Shown here in pieces: positions 15,028-16,110 of a stretch of DNA of 16,110 nucleotides. The stretch comes from Chitinophagaceae bacterium UBA3430 (GTDB taxonomy: Bacteria; Bacteroidota; Bacteroidia; Chitinophagales; Chitinophagaceae). Position 1 is the stretch's first letter. Each line of letters starts with the position of its first letter. The notes beneath the pieces are model-generated. The model was given only the letters and a program-made list of their open reading frames with translations, was not told where the DNA came from and searched no databases. The DNA lies in contig DFST01000083.1 in the NCBI GenBank assembly GCA_002378975.1, positions 4,318 through 20,427 of the forward strand. The letters run 5' to 3'. A program made the position numbers and the translations under genes.

Positions 15028-15894
15028 ATGCGCAATCAACGTCGTGATTTTCTTCGCTATTCCGCGCTGTTAGGCAGCGGGTTATTGCTGGCTAAACTTC
15101 CGCTGGGAGCCAGCGACTTCTTCGAAGTCGCCAAAAAAAACAAATACGGCGTTCAGCTATGGACACTGCGTGACATCCTCGGAAAAGACACCTGGAACAT
15201 CCTATCTAAATTGGGCAAAGCCGGGTACCGTTCCATAGAAAGTTTTGAAGGGCCTAATGGAGTGTACTGGGGGAAATCGCCGAAAGAATTTTCAGCCTTT
15301 TTAAAGGACAATGGAATGTCCATGCCGTCGATTCACTGCAACGTATTTGAGAATTTTGATAAAAAAGTAGCCGAAGCAGCTGAGTCCGGCGTACAGTATG
15401 TGCTCTGCCCCTGGCTGGGTCCACAAAAAACGATCGATGACTTCAAAAAAGTAGCCGATCGTTTCAATGACATGGGGGCTATTTGCAAAAAGAATGGATT
15501 ACGTTTTGGCTACCACAACCACGATTACTCATTTAAAATATTGGATGGAGAAATTCCTCAACAAGTGTTGATGGACCAAACCGACGCCACGCTGGTCGAT
15601 TTTGAAATGGACATCTATTGGGTAGTTACTGCGGGGGCAGATCCCATTGATTGGCTAAGCCGCTACCCCAACCGTTTTCGATTGGCCCACGTAAAAGACA
15701 GAAGCAAAAACCCGGGAAGCGACAACGGACAAAACTCCGTGGTTCTGGGCACCGGCTCGATCGATTTTGCCAAGATCTTGAAAGCCGGTCAAAAAAATGG
15801 AGTCAAACAATGGATCGTAGAACAGGAAGCGAATTACGGGGCCGGCCCCTTGGAATCATGTATCGCCAGCATCGATTATTTAAAAAAGATGTAA
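15028..15894 (+). CDS. Tat-exported TIM-barrel sugar isomerase/epimerase-like protein
   Basis: A 288-residue protein with a near-consensus Tat leader, QRRDFLRYSALLGSG (residues 4-18) followed by a Leu-rich core. The mature region is an IolE/Hyi-type TIM barrel. His163 and His165 in GYHNHDYSF, Glu193 and Asp195 in VDFEMDIYW, His221 in LAHVKD and Glu265 or Glu267 in IVEQE are probable metal and catalytic residues. Reading from an upstream in-frame ATG at 14971 would add 19 residues overlapping the previous gene and would bury the Tat motif, so the ATG at 15028 is chosen. As last gene of the rightward operon it gives the periplasm a second, dissimilar TIM barrel beside the Hyi-like one. Keto-glycoside epimerase or eliminase activity is a guess from context. 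Confidence 0.9.
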   Translation: MRNQRRDFLRYSALLGSGLLLAKLPLGASDFFEVAKKNKYGVQLWTLRDILGKDTWNILSKLGKAGYRSIESFEGPNGVYWGKSPKEFSAFLKDNGMSMPSIHCNVFENFDKKVAEAAESGVQYVLCPWLGPQKTIDDFKKVADRFNDMGAICKKNGLRFGYHNHDYSFKILDGEIPQQVLMDQTDATLVDFEMDIYWVVTAGADPIDWLSRYPNRFRLAHVKDRSKNPGSDNGQNSVVLGTGSIDFAKILKAGQKNGVKQWIVEQEANYGAGPLESCIASIDYLKKM

Positions 15895-15934
15895 GATGGA
15901 AGTTTGGAACAAACTAACTCTAAACTCCCATCTT
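15893..15934 (-). terminator. Hairpin filling the convergent gap, probable leftward or bidirectional terminator
   Basis: AAGATGGAAGTTT (15893-15905) pairs with AAACTCCCATCTT (15922-15934), 12 of 13 positions, around a 16-nt loop. Read leftward, a run of six T follows 5 nt after the stem (complement of 15882-15887), as in an intrinsic terminator; read rightward there is no T-run. A smaller perfect hairpin, AGTTTG / CAAACT with loop GAA at 15901-15915, is a competing fold. The structure spans from the stop of the last locus gene to the stop of the convergent gene. Confidence 0.5.
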
Positions 15935-16110
15935 CAATCTCCCTTCATCCTGCTCACCTGCTCTGCCTCGATATTCGGATTGCGATAGCTTTCCACGCTT
16001 TGTTTAAAATTGGGATGCCGGAATTGCATCTTACTTTCTTTCCATCCTCTTAGTGAGGTATGAAATTCATAGCAACCCGTTTTGTCTTTTAGTTCACTTA
16101 AGTTATCGGG
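15934..16110 (-). CDS. C-terminal fragment of an unrecognised protein
   Basis: The frame read leftward from the window edge is open for 58 codons to a TGA at 15934-15936. The visible end of the protein is polar and basic, with segments such as GCYEFHTSLRGWKE and a C-terminus EAEQVSRMKGD. I do not recognise a family, and there is no membrane segment or repeat in this part. It is called coding because the frame stays open to the edge, its stop falls right at the hairpin as expected for the end of a gene, and no competing gene overlaps. It could still be an untranslated or chance frame. Confidence 0.55.
   Translation of the reverse strand, partial: PDNLSELKDKTGCYEFHTSLRGWKESKMQFRHPNFKQSVESYRNPNIEAEQVSRMKGD

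Overview
The window looks like a chromosomal segment from a member of the Bacteroidota, possibly Chitinophagaceae or a relative (the rank below phylum is inference). The case rests on two copies of the Bacteroidota -7 promoter element TAnnTTTG just before start codons, the general lack of strong Shine-Dalgarno sites, a Bacteroidota-type arginase, and a dense set of lipoprotein and Tat-exported sugar enzymes. No tRNA, rRNA, CRISPR array, transposase or prophage gene is visible, and no gene-free stretch exceeds about 225 bp.

Left third (1-7085), housekeeping. A large SMC chromosome-condensation gene runs leftward off the window edge. Divergent from it lie a rightward arginase gene, then pfkA (6-phosphofructokinase) and pyk (pyruvate kinase). 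pfkA and pyk are 11 bp apart and probably form a glycolytic operon. Arginase and pfkA are each preceded by the same nonamer, TACCTTTGC, so close to the ATG that the mRNAs should have almost no leader.

Right part (7095-15894), a divergent sugar-oxidation locus. Two operons fire outward from a 110-bp AT-rich spacer (10492-10601). The leftward operon encodes a cytoplasmic Gfo/Idh/MocA dehydrogenase, a cytoplasmic TIM-barrel isomerase/epimerase-like enzyme, a mono-haem cytochrome c lipoprotein, and a DUF1080 (3-keto-disaccharide hydrolase family) lipoprotein. The rightward operon encodes an NupG-type MFS transporter, a Tat-exported hydroxypyruvate-isomerase-like TIM barrel, a GMC flavoprotein with a three-cysteine cluster, its gluconate-2-dehydrogenase-subunit-3 partner carrying a Tat lipoprotein signal, and a third, Tat-exported, TIM barrel.

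The simplest joint reading is inference. A periplasmic GMC/subunit-3 complex oxidises a sugar or glycoside (most likely at C3), passing electrons to the small cytochrome c. The keto-glycoside is then cleaved or isomerised by the DUF1080 protein and the exported TIM barrels. Products enter through the MFS carrier and are handled by the cytoplasmic Gfo/Idh and TIM-barrel pair. The substrate cannot be read from sequence. The window ends with the C-terminus of an unrecognised leftward gene, separated from the last locus gene by a hairpin that fills the convergent gap.
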